Positions 60,914-64,000 of a stretch of DNA of 64,000 nucleotides are shown here, one piece after another. Both the position numbers and the translations under genes were made by a program. The notes under the pieces are model-generated. The model saw only the letters and a program-made list of their open reading frames with translations. It had not been told where the DNA came from and did not search any database. Positions within the stretch are counted from its first letter, which is position 1, and every line of letters starts with the position of its first letter. Source of the DNA: Hydractinia symbiolongicarpus. Its lineage: Eukaryota; Cnidaria; Hydrozoa; Anthoathecata; Hydractiniidae. The stretch spans positions 10,351,001 to 10,415,000 of the forward strand of contig NC_079875.1 of the NCBI RefSeq assembly GCF_029227915.1, read 5' to 3'.

Positions 60914-63348
60914 CTAAAGGTGTGTGTCACCGATTTTAATTCTTCTTACAGTGTATTGCTCAGAAGATGAAGAGCCAGGGGGTAAATCTACCGGTTCTTC
61001 ATTATTATCTTCATTAACAGACGGCGTATATCCACTCCCTGACTTTAAAGCAAATATAAGATCGTCGAAGTCTGCCGAATCTTCGTCTTCAAAACTATCG
61101 TTGTTGTTACCATAGCGACGTTGCGACGCCGGCGTGTTGAACGTGTCGGTGTGTTTGTTTCTCTCTGAAATTGGTGAGTACAGCGATTGAGAAGTAACAC
61201 GTGGGAGTTCAACATCTCCCCATTCGTTCTAAAGTTAAAAGCAAACGATAAGTTTGACCAAGGAGAGTAAAGATTACTTAGTGACAGTTAGAATTTTTTA
61301 GCTACCACGTGGTTTACCAACGAAGTAGTATAAACTAAATAACGTATATAACATTTAAAGTCAATTTTGACGAAGCAGCAATAAATAAATAAGCCTAATG
61401 TCCCCATTTGTTCTAAAATGAAAAACAAACAATAAAAAGTTTGATGAAGAAGAGTGACGATTACTTAGTGACATTCAGACTTTTTGCAGCTACCACGTGG
61501 TTTACTAACGAAATAATATAAACTAAATAAAATACAACATTAAAGGTCAAGTTTGATGAAGCAGCAATAAATGGTAAGGAAACCTGATATGTACCCTACT
61601 TTTATTCACTCATATTAAAAGAAATCGAAAATTAGCAAGTCTTGAATTCTGTTTGACTTCCTCAAAGTCTGCTGGTTATTTTTTTTTTTTCTTTAGGCCT
61701 AACTGCGAAGTTGCTTCTAAGTTATTATTTATTAAAACCACACGTTTATCGAAGTTTACAGCACACAAGCACCTAAATGTCAAGAAGTAAACATACGAAT
61801 CATATCTAGAACCCTAAGCCGTAAAGTATTTACAGGCGCTTAACAACAAGTACAGAAGTGTCGATTATGTTATGCGTAGTAGCCATAAATAGAACAAAAA
61901 TTCCTTGTAACTCTGTCACCTAGCAGTATTCTTACGATGTACTTACCAAATCAACAGGATTGTTGAACGCATAGTTCTTTTTGATTTGTTTACTTGAATC
62001 GACGCCACTATAAACAACGTTGGACATCTCGATGCGCTCGGGAGGTGGTTGGTCAACATGGTACTTTCCTTTGAAGAGATATCTCATTTGGTTGCGCAGA
62101 ATGACGTAAACAACAAAGATGTATAAACCCTGTAAAAGATTAGAGAAGTTATTTATAAATACTACAACCGCCATGATTAATAGAATAAGTCTGCACTGTT
62201 GATTAGGAAGATCCACCCGTAAGCAAATTGCTCTGTCGAATATTTTTTAATATGGTATGTCGAACATTGACACTCCTTCATATTCCTATTGGCTTCGAAG
62301 AAAAACAATCCGATAATCCTAAAGAAGCTCGACAAAGGATAGCGTCGGAAAAAAATGTTTGTCATGTTAAATGTTTCATTGTTAGGCTTTTTGTTAATTT
62401 TGAGAGACTTGTGTCACAAACAATAATCTCTTTTCTTTTCTTTTTTTGGCAGAATGTTATGGATTCGTTGAAGTCTGCGCTTTATCAAATATCACAAGCT
62501 CCACTAAGTAATGAAGTTCGATATTCGATTTAACTCATTCCATATCTGTTTGATATTGAGTGATGTCAAAAGTATCGCCCGACCTTACAATACGTAAGCA
62601 GAAAACAGAGCAATCACGCTTCTCCTTAGAAAAACAACGACCAAATTCGTGATACAATTGTTTTTAGTAACTGAGACTACCAGAGAAAATGCAAAGGGAA
62701 AACCATAATTTTTTTATTTAGAATCGATCCTGCAATCTTCCAACAAACTGAGAAAATCACGAAACGTTTTGTGTGACACAAAACCATTATTTACTCACAG
62801 TAAAAACATTGAAAAAAGTGAAGGTAACGATCATCCATAAGGATCCATACGCCAAGTGTATACCACCAAACACCCATGTTAGAATGATGAGACTAAACAG
62901 GATCATCACGTGACGTACCTCTAAAATGGGGAAGCCAATCAACGTTTAACAAGATTAATTTACACCGTGTTAGCCTTTATAATTGAAAATAAAACTTAAA
63001 CGGCGGTTTAAAATTATATTCAGAAAAATTAAGAAAGAGAAGTTAAGGATAAAGCAAATTATATAAACAAAAAAATCAACCAAATTAAAACAAACAAAAA
63101 AAACAACAACAAACAAACAACAAACAAAAACAAATAACCAAACAAATAAGGACAAACAAACAAACAAATCAAAACAAACAAGCAAGCAACCTTTTATATT
63201 ATATCTTCCTCTATAAACATCGTCATAATATTTCCACTGTGGCGTGACTTGATAAGCTTGTACGAAGACCACACATATCGCAACCACAATCAACAACACT
63301 GGTATAACTGCTACTGAAAATGCTGCATAACCATGCGCAATAAAACAC
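60914..63348 (-). CDS. Adhesion-type (class B2-like) GPCR, C-terminal exons only; 5' end outside or unrecognised
   Basis: Four exons join in frame on the minus strand: 63191-63348 (TM5 and third intracellular loop), 62799-62920 (TM6), 61947-62129 (TM7 and start of tail), 60914-61228 (cytoplasmic tail, stop TAG at 60914). TM5 is the hydrophobic run from AAFSVAVIPVLL onward. TM6 contains LTWVFGG, the classic adhesion-GPCR TM6 motif. TM7 ends with FNVFTGLYIFVVYVILRNQM, the counterpart of the family's N-x-x-Q-G-F-F-I-F segment. The tail is polar and acidic (SFEDEDSADFDD). Known role: plasma-membrane 7TM receptor coupling to G proteins, usually with a long extracellular region and GAIN domain; those exons are not visible in 63349-64000. 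The third loop is short. A competing splice acceptor copy lies at 61412. A GTAAGA inside the last exon (after the codons for EQYT) could be a donor leading to a different end. Confidence 0.75.
61205..61572 (+). repeat. About 186-bp tandem duplication spanning the last splice acceptor of the GPCR gene
   Basis: Two copies, about 61205-61396 and 61397-61572, share TCCCCATTYGTTCTAAA, GATTACTTAGTGACA, CTACCACGTGGTTTAC and GAAGCAGCAATAAAT. The acceptor used for the final exon (61228) lies in the first; a mirror acceptor (61412) lies in the second. Confidence 0.85.
63050..63190 (+). repeat. (CAAA)n-type microsatellite
   Basis: AAACAAACAAACAA-type simple repeat immediately downstream of the TM5 exon of the GPCR gene, at the start of the following intron on the minus strand. 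Confidence 0.9.
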
Positions 63349-64000
63349 CTGTTGAAAAAGGTTGAGATACGAGGTTTGTTTTATACGAATCCTATTTTCT
63401 AACACACGTTGTGCAACATCATATGTTCCTATATGTGTATCAAGAAGTAAGATGAAACTTTTAAATTCTGTTCTTTGTGGATCAACCTTTCACGTATGAT
63501 AAACGTGCAAGGAAGCCTTTATCCTTTTTTATGTCACTAATTTATGTAACAAAGTTTATTATGGCTCAAAATATGCGAGCATGCGCATTTCCGCTTTTTT
63601 TCAACTATTTCACTTCACAACACACTGCTTAATTTGGCGTTAAGTATTCGACCAATCAGATTGCAGTCAAAAATGACGGATAAATAAGCTTTTTTGAGTT
63701 TGACTTAATTTATACATATATAACGCCCACCTATAAGGCGTTAGCTGGGCGTTACGCCGCAGCCGTTTTGTTTTCATTTTATTACAGTCTCACTCCAACG
63801 ATCCTGATAGAGGTTTCATTTTAGACTGCGATGTTAGTTGAACAAAACCCTATGGGCTTCTCTATAATAATAACCACCGTCTGTCTGTCTCTGTGAAAAA
63901 TGGTGACAACAGTAGCGACATAAATGCGGTAAATACAGGACAGGCAAACCCGTGGAGTTGTCCATGGGCCACGGACTAATATTCCTATTTTACATACGGA
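63349..64000. other. Intron or upstream part of the GPCR gene; no further exon found
   Basis: No TM3/TM4-like exon visible. A short inverted repeat (TAACGCCCA / TGGGCGTTA) lies at 63721-63754. Another palindromic start (CCGTGGAGTTGTCC) is near 63950. Confidence 0.4.

Noticed and set aside
63223-63405. Alternative minus-strand frame over the TM5 exon (FYCAWLCSIFSSSYTS)
   Set aside because: The overlapping frame gives a proper TM5 that splices in phase to the TM6 exon; this one is a shadow.

Overview
This window is AT-rich, intron-rich animal nuclear DNA. Genes have GT-AG introns and are separated by many repeats. The NACHT/LRR genes with N-terminal Death domains, the RNF126-type ubiquitin ligase, the adhesion-type 7TM receptor, the Penelope-like and LINE remnants, and the repeat style together suggest a cnidarian, probably a hydrozoan. 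That assignment is an inference; no marker gene in the window fixes the species.

Layout. Bases 1 to about 17.4 kb hold no gene I can support, only tRNA-derived SINEs, short palindromic elements, tandem repeats and foldbacks. From 17.5 to 25.3 kb (minus strand) lies a complete 11-exon RNF126/RNF115-like E3 ubiquitin ligase (257 aa). Its introns carry a 15-bp and a 45-bp minisatellite, a long palindrome and a small copy of a 129-bp repeat. From 26.3 to 33.75 kb and from 38.8 to 43.6 kb (both minus strand) are two tandem paralogous NLR genes, each Death domain - NACHT - LRR. Both reconstruct to exactly 1,227 codons in five coding exons with nearly identical structure. The 5 kb between them is filled by a SINE, a broken LINE and a broken Penelope-like element.

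From 44 to 57.4 kb there is no host gene, only a dense mobile-element zone. It holds a 129-bp minisatellite with a four-unit higher-order period; a DDE transposase gene broken by one frameshift and flanked by arrays of a GAAACGATTT motif; a TIR element with iterated ATCGCGA-like motifs; and a 2-kb TIR element with a smaller TIR element nested inside it, built from iterated ATACGAATT motifs. From 60.9 to 63.35 kb (minus strand) are the last four recognised coding exons of an adhesion-type GPCR: TM5, TM6, TM7 and a cytoplasmic tail. Its upstream exons lie beyond the window.

How the genes relate. The two NLRs are predicted cytosolic pattern sensors (nucleotide-dependent oligomerisation by NACHT, ligand sensing by LRR, signalling by Death) and arose by tandem duplication. 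The ubiquitin ligase and the receptor are independent neighbours. All exon joins were inferred by eye from splice sites, reading phase and family similarity; transcript data would settle them.
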